This document shows, one piece after another, positions 24,983-34,202 of a DNA stretch of 64,000 nt; positions within the stretch are counted from its first letter, which is position 1; each line of letters begins with the position of its first letter. A program made the position numbers and the translations under genes. This DNA is from Palsa-883 sp963847615 (GTDB lineage Bacteria > Pseudomonadota > Alphaproteobacteria > Acetobacterales > Acetobacteraceae). The notes beneath the pieces are model-generated. The model was not told where the DNA came from. It worked only from the letters and a program-made list of their open reading frames with translations, and did not search any database. The DNA lies in the NCBI GenBank assembly GCA_963847615.1, contig CAWKAN010000030.1:1-64000 (forward strand). Direction: 5' to 3'.

Positions 24983-27526
24983 CTACGTCACCGGGGCCAA
25001 CGTCCGTCGCAGCTTCGGCAGCACGATCCGCGCCGTGGCCAGGTCGGCGTTGATGCCGGTTACCGCCACGACGTCGCTATAGTACTTCGCGGAGTCCCGC
25101 CGGTTGGCGATGCGTCGGACGATGATCTGCGCGGCGGCGGGGGTCTTGGCTTTCGCGCGCTTCGCCAGTTCCTCCTCGTCGGTGCCCATGTCGGCGAACA
25201 GCGCGTCGCGCTGCGCATAAATCGTGTCCGCCTCGGCGCGGATGACGGCGAGGCCAAGCTCCAGCGCCTCGGCTTCCACCTGGCGGGCCTTGGACTCGGC
25301 GCCAACCACATCGCCGCTGACCAGCAGGTCCTTGACCTCGGCCCGCAGCGTGTCGAGCGCCGCCGCCGCCGTGCGCGGCACATCGGTCAGATAGTCGACG
25401 GTTTTCGCGGTCAGCGCGCCGATCGACTTGCGCAGGACCTGGGTGTCGTCCAGTGCCCCGAGCGCATCGGAGACCTGTTTGGTGCTGGCCTGCGGATTTC
25501 CATCCGCGTCGGCCTGCGCGTTGGCATTCACCGCGCCGGACTTGTACAGCTTCAGCGCCGCCACCGGGTCGGCCATGATCCAGCTCGCAAGGTCGCCGTG
25601 GTTCGGCGTCCAGCCGTTCGTCTGCAGTGTCTTGACGATCTCGTCGAGTCGCCCGCTGCTCGACGTGAAGATCTCGGTGTAGCCGGCACTTTTGGCTTTC
25701 ATTCCGGCGATGACCCGGTCGGCGATGCCATCGAAATGGGCGTCGTCGGCGTCGAACAATTCTTCGCCGTGCTGGCCGAGCGCGATCTGGATCTCGGCCG
25801 GGCTGAGTTCCCGCGCGGCGGCCTTCATGAACATCATCGACCGCTTCGACATCGCGAGGCTTTCGTCGGCGACCTTGTTCTGTGCATCCAGTCCCGGATT
25901 GACCTTGTCCAGCGCGGCCAGTTGATCGCGCATGCCCTGTACCATGGCGTCAGGATCGAGCAGATCGAGCTTGGCTATCGTATCGGTATCGAACTTTTCG
26001 TAGGCGGCGGGGATGCCAAGGACGGCGTTCTGCACCTTGACGACGCCGTCCCTCGAGATGCTCAGCCCCCCGATGCGGTCCGCCATCGCGGCGAAATCCT
26101 TTCGGGTCGGCAGCGTGCAGCCGTGATCGATCGGCACCAGCTCGGGCGCATTGGCGTCCTTCGTGGTGTCGAGCAGCAGATTGCCGCTGTGCCGGTCGAA
26201 GTTCAGCCCCATGATGTCGTTGATCGCGATCTTCTGGCACTGCTTGGCCGAGATCTTCCGCCGCGTGCCGACCCCTGAGGTGCCAAGCGGGCCGTCGGAC
26301 GGGGCGAATTCCTGCAATGACCCAACTCGCGGTTGGCCGTCTGCCTCGGCGTCCTTCAGGTCGAGCGCGTGGGCGCCGACCGTGGTGACCTGCGTCTCCG
26401 GGACACCCAGGTCGATGCCGGTCTGCCGCTCGAACAGCTTGGCGTTGGCCGAGGCCAGCGCCTCCTTCGCCGCGCCGGCGCCCGGGCGGTCATCCTTGGC
26501 GGGCGTCCGCTCGCCTTGCATCGGTTTAAAACTGAAATTCTTGGTCGCTTTCCGTGCGCCCGGCGGCTTGAACTCGACCCAGAACGCGGAGGAAGCACCA
26601 GCCCCGCCGGTGTCGCTGAGATCGCTGCCCTTCTTGTAGCCGGTTTCGAAGTTGATGGCCGCGCGCAGCCCGCCGGCGCGCGCTTCAGTTTCGCGGTCCC
26701 AGGGCTTCTGCTCGGTCGGTGCGTCGATCGCCTGCACCTGCATCGCCAGCGAGAACTGCCGCGCCGCCTTGAGGCCCTCGGTGACGATCTGGAACTTCCG
26801 CTGGTTGGTCTTGTCGCGCTTTTCGCGGTCGCTGAGGTCCTGCGCGAAATGCGTCAGATAGGCCTGTGCGGTGGCCACCAGCACGTCGCAGTCCCGCTTG
26901 GCGGATTCGGCGTCGTTGGGCGGGGTCGGACCTTTCTTGGGCAGGTTGCCGCGGGTCGCCTCCACCGTTTCGAGTGCGGTCAGATAGGCTTTGAAATGCT
27001 TGCCGGGGCTCAGCTTCTCCTTGCGGACGCGGCCGGACGAGCTGGCGGCGGTGGGGTTGAAGTAGGTGCGCACGACCTCGTCGCACACGCCTTTTATTTC
27101 CTCGTGCTGCGCCTGCTGGACGTGGAGCTGCTTGGCTTGCACGCCGGCGACGTCGCCGAGCGCGATCACCTTGCGCGCCGCATCAACCACCCCCGGCAGC
27201 GCGCGGAGTGCCTGTGGATACTTGCGGTCGGTGGCCAGCGCGGTCATCGCGTCGACCCGGTTGCTGAGGTCCTGGTTGGCCTGCCGCAGCTCCGGCGTGG
27301 ACGGGTTGACGTTCATGGCCCGGTAGATCGTCGGCTTGGCCTCGTCGTACGCGGTCCGGTAGCCGGCGCCCGGATCGGGCAGGTCCGGCAGCTTCCTGCC
27401 CTTGAGATTGGCCAGCGGGCTCGGCGTCGGCGGCAGGTCCGGCATGATGACCCGGCGGATCCAGGCGCGCCTCGGGTCGGTCTCCCGTGCGGTCGTCCCG
27501 CTCGGCCGCGTGATGGTTTCGCCCAT
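24983..27526 (-). CDS. Large protein with PI3/PI4-kinase-like core, possible T6SS effector
   Basis: A protein of 847 residues. A kinase-like core of the phosphatidylinositol 3/4-kinase type can be traced from residue 310 to 470. ATP-binding lysine candidate: NFSFKPMQGER near 332. Then VGSLQEFAP near 403 and QKIAINDIMGLNFDRHSGN near 430-448, with the catalytic DRHxxN. The metal-binding PIDHGCTLP is near 465. About 300 mostly helical residues precede the core and 370 follow; the first 60 are proline-rich. There is no signal peptide or membrane segment. It lies behind the T6SS genes on the opposite strand. Secretion is my inference; a HipA- or CtkA-type protein kinase is the alternative. No cognate immunity gene is obvious. 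Confidence 0.5.
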   Translation of the reverse strand: MGETITRPSGTTARETDPRRAWIRRVIMPDLPPTPSPLANLKGRKLPDLPDPGAGYRTAYDEAKPTIYRAMNVNPSTPELRQANQDLSNRVDAMTALATDRKYPQALRALPGVVDAARKVIALGDVAGVQAKQLHVQQAQHEEIKGVCDEVVRTYFNPTAASSSGRVRKEKLSPGKHFKAYLTALETVEATRGNLPKKGPTPPNDAESAKRDCDVLVATAQAYLTHFAQDLSDREKRDKTNQRKFQIVTEGLKAARQFSLAMQVQAIDAPTEQKPWDRETEARAGGLRAAINFETGYKKGSDLSDTGGAGASSAFWVEFKPPGARKATKNFSFKPMQGERTPAKDDRPGAGAAKEALASANAKLFERQTGIDLGVPETQVTTVGAHALDLKDAEADGQPRVGSLQEFAPSDGPLGTSGVGTRRKISAKQCQKIAINDIMGLNFDRHSGNLLLDTTKDANAPELVPIDHGCTLPTRKDFAAMADRIGGLSISRDGVVKVQNAVLGIPAAYEKFDTDTIAKLDLLDPDAMVQGMRDQLAALDKVNPGLDAQNKVADESLAMSKRSMMFMKAAARELSPAEIQIALGQHGEELFDADDAHFDGIADRVIAGMKAKSAGYTEIFTSSSGRLDEIVKTLQTNGWTPNHGDLASWIMADPVAALKLYKSGAVNANAQADADGNPQASTKQVSDALGALDDTQVLRKSIGALTAKTVDYLTDVPRTAAAALDTLRAEVKDLLVSGDVVGAESKARQVEAEALELGLAVIRAEADTIYAQRDALFADMGTDEEELAKRAKAKTPAAAQIIVRRIANRRDSAKYYSDVVAVTGINADLATARIVLPKLRRTLAPVT

Positions 27527-27741
27527 GGTGTCATCGTCCTCCGCTGTCCGTCGGCGCCGTTCCCGGCATTGCCGCGGCGCCCCCTTCGGTCGGGGAACCG
27601 CGCCAGGTTTCGTGCCGGACTATATCGCCCGGCGGCATAGGCGGGAACGCCACCCATGAGGAATTTCCAGGAATACGGTGGAAATTCCGCAAAATTCGAC
27701 TAACCTTGCGATTGGGCACATGACGGTCGGGATGTTCGGGT

Positions 27742-28743
27742 TTGCCGCCTCGCGACGCCTACCAGGACATCGCCGTCAAGCTGCGCCTGACCACGGCGGC
27801 GCTGGCGTGCACCAGTCGCAAGCAACTCTGCGCGCGCTTTCGCGCGGTCAATCCGGCCACGCATTGCGACCTGGATCGGTTGCACAAATGGACGCAAGGC
27901 CGCGCCCTGCCGCGGGTACAGAGCTTCTACGACGACTGGGCGAAGGTGCTCGGCCTGTCCCGCTCCGGCGCCTGGCTGGCCGCCTGCCGGGTCGAGGACT
28001 TCCGCGTTGAGCTGACCGGGTTGGACGGCGCCCCGATGGCCGTGCAGATGCCCGCGCCGGCGCCCCGCCGCCGCGGGGCCGGCGTCGGCGTGCTGGGCGG
28101 GCTGCGCGTGCTGTGCGGCAGCTACGCCTGTTATTCGCATGCCTGGTCGCCGCGCTATCGCGGCGCGCTGATCCGCGGCAGCCTGGTGATCCGCCCCGGG
28201 AACGGCGCGAAACTGGTCGCAACCTATGGCGAGACCCTGGTCAATGGGCCGATCCAGGTCACCGGCGAGGTCGCCGTCACCGGACGTTCGATCCACCCGC
28301 TGCTGTGGGAGCCGGCGGGCAACCTGCCGATCTGCTTCAGCCTGATCATGCCGGGGCCGCCGGTCAGTGCGCTATGCGGCGTGATGTCGGGCGTGGCCTT
28401 CGTGGCGCATGCCGCACTGCCGTCGGCCTCGCGCGTCCTGGTGGTTCGGGTGCCGCCGTCCGCCGCGCTGGACGCCAGCAACCGCTATCTCGATCCGTCG
28501 GCGGGAGGCCTCGCGGACGACCTGGCGGCGCTGGGATTGCACCCGGCGCGGGGGGCGGAGTTGGACGCCCTGGCGGCGCGCTGCTTCGCTGGGGGGGCGA
28601 ATCAGGTTCGACCGGCCGACCAGGAGTCGTTCACCGACCTGCTCGACCCGGAACACTTCGCCGCCGCAATGTGCGCCGCCCCAACGGAGGTGCTCGGCGT
28701 ACGGCGGCCGGCGAGCCCACTGCGCCCGGCCAGCGAGCGCTGA
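27742..28743 (+). CDS. Hypothetical protein with possible N-terminal DNA-binding region
   Basis: A protein of about 333 residues that I do not recognise. The first 90 residues, with LHKWTQGRALPRVQSFYDDW and LGLSRSGAWLAACRVEDF, look like a helix-turn-helix-type sequence recogniser, though not of a named family. Residues 130-230 are beta-rich (GSLVIRPGNGAKLVATYGET), and the C-terminal part (VLVVRVP, ASNRYLDPS) is of unknown type. The start is uncertain: the reading frame opens at a non-ATG codon near 27742. It is divergent from the kinase-like gene (215 bases apart). Its neighbours suggest an accessory or regulatory role only by position. Confidence 0.55.
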   Translation: MPPRDAYQDIAVKLRLTTAALACTSRKQLCARFRAVNPATHCDLDRLHKWTQGRALPRVQSFYDDWAKVLGLSRSGAWLAACRVEDFRVELTGLDGAPMAVQMPAPAPRRRGAGVGVLGGLRVLCGSYACYSHAWSPRYRGALIRGSLVIRPGNGAKLVATYGETLVNGPIQVTGEVAVTGRSIHPLLWEPAGNLPICFSLIMPGPPVSALCGVMSGVAFVAHAALPSASRVLVVRVPPSAALDASNRYLDPSAGGLADDLAALGLHPARGAELDALAARCFAGGANQVRPADQESFTDLLDPEHFAAAMCAAPTEVLGVRRPASPLRPASER

Positions 28744-29255
28744 GCCCGTGTGAGCCCGTGTGAGCCGAAGCCGGCCTGGCCCGCCCGTCAAGGGCCGCCC
28801 AGGTGTCCTCCGGATGACCACAGCTCGCCGCCGCGCGGCCTGCCTGCTCGGATGGGCCAATTCCTGGTGCCACCTGAGCCGGCATGACGCGCGCTGCATC
28901 GCGAATCGAACCTCCGGCGGCAGACGAGGCACACCCGCAGTATCCTCCCTGAGGCGGAGGGTGGCTCCCGCGGAACCGCAAGCTGACATCGCGGCGCGCG
29001 GCCCGCCCGTCTCACCACCTTTCAATCGCTTGCCGTGCGCCCGCAAAATGGTCAAACTGCACGGGAGAGCGCCGACCGAATAATGTCATGATCCGGGGCT
29101 CGCGAACGTTGCGCAGGGCGTGGTGTATCAACTGACCTGCTGCGCGGTCGCGGTGTTATCGGACAGGCTTTCCGGGACGGCGAATTGGGGAGCTTCGGCA
29201 CGGTTCCCGCGAGCCGTGCCGCGGCGGCGACGAAACAACGGAGGGAGACAGACCC
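28744..29255. other. Gene-free spacer
   Basis: The start holds three short direct repeats (GTGTGAGCCC units, 28741-28768). An inverted repeat at 29197-29222 (CGGCACGG and CCGTGCCG) lies just upstream of the next gene and could be an operator. Otherwise nothing is seen. Confidence 0.4.
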
Positions 29256-30566
29256 ATGGCCGTAGCTGCCAAGGCGAAAGCACCGGCGTCCGACACGTTC
29301 ATGTCGGCTGGCGAAATGAAGCCGTTGCTGGCGCTGTCCAAGCGGGAACCGGTGCAGGCCGCGGTCGGCATAACCGCCGATGGCGAGGGTGTGATCCTGC
29401 TGCACAAAAGACTGAAGCCGAAGAAGCTTCTGGCCACGCTCAAGGCCGAAGCCAGCAAGGCAAAGATCCAGCTGCAGACCGCGACCTTGCGGTTCGGCAA
29501 GGCGGAGGTGGACACCGACTACGACCCGGGGATGGTGCGGTTCTTCCTCAACAAGGAAGCGCCCGGCAACATGCGGATCAAGCTGGTCGAGGTGGTCAAG
29601 CGCATTCCGTATCAAAAGGTCGAACTCAACGTCGATGCGTCGTTCGAGGACGAGCCGGAGGACGAGGCAGAGAGCCAGGAAACCACCGCCGACGGCGCTT
29701 CGGGCGACCCGTTGCAGGCCGCCTTCGAGGAAAGAATGGCGGTTTTGGAGCCCCAGTTGCTCGCTGCGTTGCGGGCGAATCGCGGAGATACGTCGAAGAT
29801 GCGTGCCGTCAGCGCATTCGCGCAGGAGAAGGGCGCCGGCGGCGACTACAAGGCGGCAATGCTGGCGCTGGATAACCTCGAGAAGCTGTTGCTCGCCGCG
29901 GCACCAACGCTGGATAAGGCTGCGGTGGAGAAGGAACTGGCGGCACTTGCCCGGCGGATCCCCGAGGTCCCCGACACCGAGCGGGCGGTGAAAGCGGAGC
30001 TGATCCAGCTCGCCACTGACGCCAACGTCAATATCAAGACCAACAACCTCAACATGGCCGCCGAGATTATCGCGAAACTGCGCGAGGGCTTGCGCGACGC
30101 GCTCGACGCCGCGGGCGTCGGCGTCGGGGCCGTGGTTCAACCAGCCGGCGCGAATGCGGGCGCCGGCAGCGCCGGTCCCGTGGTCTATGCGAAGTCGCGC
30201 CTGGCCTGGCTGGCCGTACGCAAGAAGATCGAGACGGATGTGGACACTCTCCGCAAGGAAATCGTCGATTTCTTCGGGGCGGACTCCATCGTCGGGGATG
30301 TGGTTGCGCGCTTCGATGAAAAAGTTAAGCCGGTTCTGGACAAACTCGACGTCAGGCTGGCCGACGCGCTGGATGACGCGATCAATGCCGACCCGACCAA
30401 GCTCCCCAAGTTTGTGACGGACGCCCGCAACATCATCAAGGAATATCAGGATACCTTGGCCAGCGAGAAGATCATCGACAACCTTGACGCCAATCCCTTC
30501 GTGCCGATGGCGATCAAGCAGACCGTGACCGCAACGCTGGCGACGCTCTCCAAGGCCGTCCACTAG
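29256..30566 (+). CDS. Hypothetical helical protein, possible partner of the kinase-like protein
   Basis: A protein of 436 residues, not recognised as a named family. Residues 17-140 form a compact unit (EMKPLLALSKREPVQAAVG, KLKPKKLLATLKAEASKAK, VDTDYDPGMVRFFLNKEAPG, VEVVKRIPYQKVELNV). An acidic linker follows (EDEPEDEAESQE). The rest is helical, with the run MRAVSAFAQEKGAGGDYKAA near 190 resembling helical repeats seen in multi-domain proteins near toxins. There is no signal peptide. It begins with ATG at 29256 behind a good ribosome-binding site (GGAGGGA). By location it could belong to the T6SS-linked set, which is inference. Confidence 0.6.
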   Translation: MAVAAKAKAPASDTFMSAGEMKPLLALSKREPVQAAVGITADGEGVILLHKRLKPKKLLATLKAEASKAKIQLQTATLRFGKAEVDTDYDPGMVRFFLNKEAPGNMRIKLVEVVKRIPYQKVELNVDASFEDEPEDEAESQETTADGASGDPLQAAFEERMAVLEPQLLAALRANRGDTSKMRAVSAFAQEKGAGGDYKAAMLALDNLEKLLLAAAPTLDKAAVEKELAALARRIPEVPDTERAVKAELIQLATDANVNIKTNNLNMAAEIIAKLREGLRDALDAAGVGVGAVVQPAGANAGAGSAGPVVYAKSRLAWLAVRKKIETDVDTLRKEIVDFFGADSIVGDVVARFDEKVKPVLDKLDVRLADALDDAINADPTKLPKFVTDARNIIKEYQDTLASEKIIDNLDANPFVPMAIKQTVTATLATLSKAVH

Positions 30567-31128
30567 CGCGCCCGTTCCGGCGATCGCCAGGCCTGATATG
30601 GCGATCGCCGGGCACGGTTGGTGCGGGTCCGCGAATTGCATCCCGGGGGCTGCATCCTGGAAATTTTCCAGGCTGGTTGCCGAGATATCGGCAGGCGGTC
30701 CGGCAGCCATGACCGAGACGACACACCGGACCGCGGCGCATACCGCCCCACGGAGTGATACCAGCCGTCCGAAATGATGGAAGGGTCATCATTTCGGACG
30801 GCTGGTATCAATCGATCGCCGATCATCTGCCGGACGAATTCCAGCGCAGGAACGGCGGCGAACCGCCCAAGACCGACGCCCGGAACTTTCGTCGAACGGC
30901 AGCCGCGAGGTCGTCGCCGCCGGCGCGGATCTGCCCGGTAGCACGGCGGCAGGTTTGCAGGGACTTGCCAAGCAAGCGAAGCTTGCCGCCGGTGCGGCAA
31001 GCGCCCAGCGGACCGCGTTCGACCACGAGAAAACCCTGGTGCCGACGCCGTAGCGGGATCGCCCGCGCGGCTTGAGGTCGTACCCGCCGCCCCGCGCCTT
31101 GGCCGTTCGCCCAGCCGTCGGGCGGCTG
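30567..31128. other. Gene-free spacer with a 51-bp hairpin
   Basis: No gene is supported. Besides the hairpin at 30758, it holds the 3' flank of the CHAT gene, which runs toward it. Confidence 0.5.
30758..30808. repeat. ATACCAG-family hairpin, 51 bp, nearly perfect
   Basis: Reads ATACCAGCCGTCCGAAATGA at the left, with the exact complement at the right, around GGAAGGGT. The stem is about 21 bp. It has the same length and ends as the hairpin at 11564. It lies between convergent genes, where it could stop transcription from both sides. Confidence 0.75.
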
Positions 31129-34100
31129 CTATCGGAGGGCGGCGAGCCTGGTCCGCCCGGCCGCCGCGACCTGGCCCGCGCCCGAGCCGTTGCCGATCAC
31201 CGCAAACGGCGCCCAGAAGAACGGATGCGCCAGCGCCGCCGGCATGGTGTGGCCGGCGGCGTCGAGCATCCCCAGCTCGGCGCCGCGCATCGCCGCGGCG
31301 ACCCCCGCCGCTGGATCGTTGTGCAGGCGCAACAGGGTGTCGACAACCAGGTAGGCCGCCGCCTGGTCGTTGACCGACCAGTGGGTGACCAGCAGCGAGC
31401 GCGCTCCCGCGTAGAAGAATGCCCGCGCCAGGCCCGACAGGCTCTCACCGGCGACCGTGCCGCCCGGCCCGCCGGAGTTGCACGCCGACAGAATGACCAG
31501 GTTGGCGTCGAGGTGCAGCGCGACGATGTCGCTTGACGTCAGCAAGGCGCCCGACGCATCGCGCGCGCCCGGCGGGGCGGAGGTGACGATCGCCGGTTCG
31601 TCCTGGCAGCGCAGTTCGGCGGGCAGCAGCGCATGGGTGGCGAAGTGCAGGATGCGGAACTCCTTCAGGTCGGCGTGCTGCACCGCCGCGACGGTGAAGC
31701 GGTCGTTGAGCACCTCGTCGGCGGGCGAGGCGCCGAGAATCTGGCGCGCGGCGGTGAGTTCGCGCAGCGCCGAGGCCAGCGGCGGCAGCCCGGCGAGCAG
31801 GGCAGCGCTGTCACGGCACGCCGCCGCCGGGAAGCTGGCGCGCGCCTGCGCCAGGGTCACCGGACGGAAGCCGCCGAAGCCCAGCCAGGGATGCGGGGCG
31901 CGCGAGGTGCCGGCCTTGCGCAGCGCCACGAAGTTGGCGGCCGAAGGGACGTGCGTCAGGCTGAGCTGGCGGATCAGCCACGGCGCGCCGGCCAGATCGG
32001 CCTGCTTCGCCGGACCGGTCAGCAGCACCGAGAACGGCAGCGCCAGCAGCGCGCCGGACGGCGCCACGACCAGCGCCTGCGCGCCATGGAGCTGCGGTGC
32101 CACCGGCCCCAGCGTGTCGTCGTACAGCGCGCGCGACGCGGCGATGTCGAACGGCGGCAAGCCGGCGGAGGTCAGTTCGATGCTGGCGCGGATCTTGCGA
32201 ACCAGTGCGACGATGGCGGCGGCGTCGCCGTGCACCGGCTTGGCGGTGATCGCGCCGTCGCGCAGCAGGAATGTCCAGCCGCCGTGCCCGGTCAGGGTGA
32301 TGGCGGCGAACGCCTCGCCCGGCGCCAGCGCCTTGAACACGTCGGCGGCGGGGACGACCTCCTGCACCAGTTGGCCGTAGTTCGGCGCGGCGGCCTGCAA
32401 CGCCGCGTCGGCATCGGCGAGGTCGCCCTGCGCGGCGGCGATGCGCTTGTCGAGCTCGGCCGGGCTGAGGTCACCGGTCGGGGGCGGCAGCGTACCCGGC
32501 GCGGGCGGATGGGCCAGCGCGTCCCGCCGGCGGTACAGCTCCGCCAGGACCTGCGCCGCGTCCTGACGGCGACGGATCGCCTCGGCGACCTTGGGGTCGT
32601 GCGTGCCGGCCGCCAGCCGCGCCGCGGCCTCGCCGATCTGCCGGCTGGTGACGCTGCCCTGCGCGAGCTGTGCGGTCTCGAACATCTCGGCGAGCAGCGG
32701 CTGGCGGCGGGCCGGGTCGCGGTCCGCCACGGCGGCCCCGGACGCCAGGCAGGGTTCCAGCAGCGTCGGATCGATGCCGACGCGCAACTGGCGCAGCAGC
32801 GCGGTCGCCTGGCCGCACAGCGCGATCGCCGCGTCCGGGTTGCCCTGGCGGGCGTTGTCGGCCGCCTGCAGCAGTTCCGTCTCGGCCACCGGCCTGGTCT
32901 GCGGCAGCACCTGGGTGAAGTCCTGGTGCGCGCGCGCCAGCCCGGCCTTGGCCAGGCCCATATCGCCGGCGGCGGCCCTGATGGTGGCCGCGGTGCGGGT
33001 CAGCCGGGCACTCACCAGCGGGATGTCCATGCGATTGGCGGCGGCCAGCGCCTGGGCGGCGGCGATCTCGGCGGCGCTGTCGGCGGGGCGGTCCAACAGG
33101 CGAAGCGCAACGGCGCGATAGCGGCGCGTCTCGATCAGGCCGATCAGCGCGGACTGCGCGGTCGGATCGACCATGAGACGTTCGCTCGGCAGGGACGACG
33201 CAAGGTCGCTCGCGCCGGTGCCGGCCGGGCTGGCGTGCAGGCTCTCCGGCGGCACCAGCGCCGTGTAGGCGGCTGCCGCGCGGCTCAGCAGGGCCAGGGC
33301 CGCCTCGGTCCGGCCCTGGTTCAGCGCGTCCAGCCCGCGATAGTGCAGCAGGCGGGCGGGCGCCGCCCGGTCCGCCGCGTGTGGTGCCAGCGTGTCGGCC
33401 TGCTGGAACAGTCCATCGGCCTCGACGAAGCGGCCCTGGTCGGACACTTGCAGTGCCAGGTGCATCAGCGCGTTGACCGTGTCGGGATTGCTGCGGCCCA
33501 GCGCCTTCTGCTGCAGCACCAGCGCGGCACGATAGGCGGTCTCGGCGGTGGCGAAGCTCTCCGCCAGGTTGGCGCGCGCGCCGAGCGCCATCAGCCGTTC
33601 GTAATCGCCAACATCGCCGGCACCGAAGGCGCGCGCCGCCAGCCGCGCGGCGAGCAGCGTATCGACTGCGGAGGGCGGCAGGGCGGCGGTTTCGGCCACG
33701 GTACGGCCCGACAGCACGCCGATCGCTCGTTCCATGACCGGCAGGGTCGGCAGGATCCCGTCCGCCTGGTAGACCCGCGCGCCCACCGCGGCGACCAGCG
33801 CGAGCTGCGGCCAGCCGCCGATCCGGCGGGTGCATTGCAGCACTTCGGCCGGCTCGCCGCCAAGGATGAAGGTGCTGGTTGGCGGCGCGCAGGCGTAGCG
33901 CAGATCGAGCGTGTTCCGCCAGGGGCCGCCGCTCGCCAGCGCCGCCAGCGGGGTCGCGGTGGCGGGTGCAAAGCGGATGCGCGCGGCCGGAAGCTTCCAC
34001 GTGCCGCAGTACACGTCGACCGCGTCGGCCACGTCGGCCGGGAACTGGGTGCAGCTCTCGCCACTGGCGTCGCTGCCCAGCGCCACGCCCTGCGCGGCCC

Positions 34101-34200
34101 CGGCCGAGATCCCGCTGCCGCCGACATAGGCTCCCGGCGGCGGCTGGGCGCAACCGGCCAGCAGGCAGGCCAGCACGCAGGCGGCAAGCGGCGATCGCAT
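31129..34200 (-). CDS. CHAT-domain protease lipoprotein, third gene of a two-partner secretion operon
   Basis: A protein of 1023 residues. The N-terminus MRSPLAACVLACLLAGCAQ is a lipoprotein signal with the lipobox LAGC, so it should be anchored in the envelope. Residues 150-500 are helical and TPR-like (for example TAYRAALVLQQKALGRSNPD and AQGSVTSRQIGEAAARLAAG). The C-terminal third is a CHAT caspase-like domain. It has the catalytic histidine in LHFATHAL near 853 and the cysteine in VILSACNSGG near 906, followed by SLLVTHWSVND. It starts two bases after the tpsA stop, so it must be part of that operon. A role in processing or policing the exoprotein is likely but unproven. Confidence 0.85.
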   Translation of the reverse strand: MRSPLAACVLACLLAGCAQPPPGAYVGGSGISAGAAQGVALGSDASGESCTQFPADVADAVDVYCGTWKLPAARIRFAPATATPLAALASGGPWRNTLDLRYACAPPTSTFILGGEPAEVLQCTRRIGGWPQLALVAAVGARVYQADGILPTLPVMERAIGVLSGRTVAETAALPPSAVDTLLAARLAARAFGAGDVGDYERLMALGARANLAESFATAETAYRAALVLQQKALGRSNPDTVNALMHLALQVSDQGRFVEADGLFQQADTLAPHAADRAAPARLLHYRGLDALNQGRTEAALALLSRAAAAYTALVPPESLHASPAGTGASDLASSLPSERLMVDPTAQSALIGLIETRRYRAVALRLLDRPADSAAEIAAAQALAAANRMDIPLVSARLTRTAATIRAAAGDMGLAKAGLARAHQDFTQVLPQTRPVAETELLQAADNARQGNPDAAIALCGQATALLRQLRVGIDPTLLEPCLASGAAVADRDPARRQPLLAEMFETAQLAQGSVTSRQIGEAAARLAAGTHDPKVAEAIRRRQDAAQVLAELYRRRDALAHPPAPGTLPPPTGDLSPAELDKRIAAAQGDLADADAALQAAAPNYGQLVQEVVPAADVFKALAPGEAFAAITLTGHGGWTFLLRDGAITAKPVHGDAAAIVALVRKIRASIELTSAGLPPFDIAASRALYDDTLGPVAPQLHGAQALVVAPSGALLALPFSVLLTGPAKQADLAGAPWLIRQLSLTHVPSAANFVALRKAGTSRAPHPWLGFGGFRPVTLAQARASFPAAACRDSAALLAGLPPLASALRELTAARQILGASPADEVLNDRFTVAAVQHADLKEFRILHFATHALLPAELRCQDEPAIVTSAPPGARDASGALLTSSDIVALHLDANLVILSACNSGGPGGTVAGESLSGLARAFFYAGARSLLVTHWSVNDQAAAYLVVDTLLRLHNDPAAGVAAAMRGAELGMLDAAGHTMPAALAHPFFWAPFAVIGNGSGAGQVAAAGRTRLAALR

Positions 34201-34202
34201 GG

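Noticed and set aside
24983..27526. Assignment of the kinase-like protein to HipA toxins
   Set aside because: No HipB-like partner lies next to it, the length is twice that of HipA, and the FKP, GSLQEF and PIDHG motifs fit PI3/PI4-kinases better. Not fully excluded.
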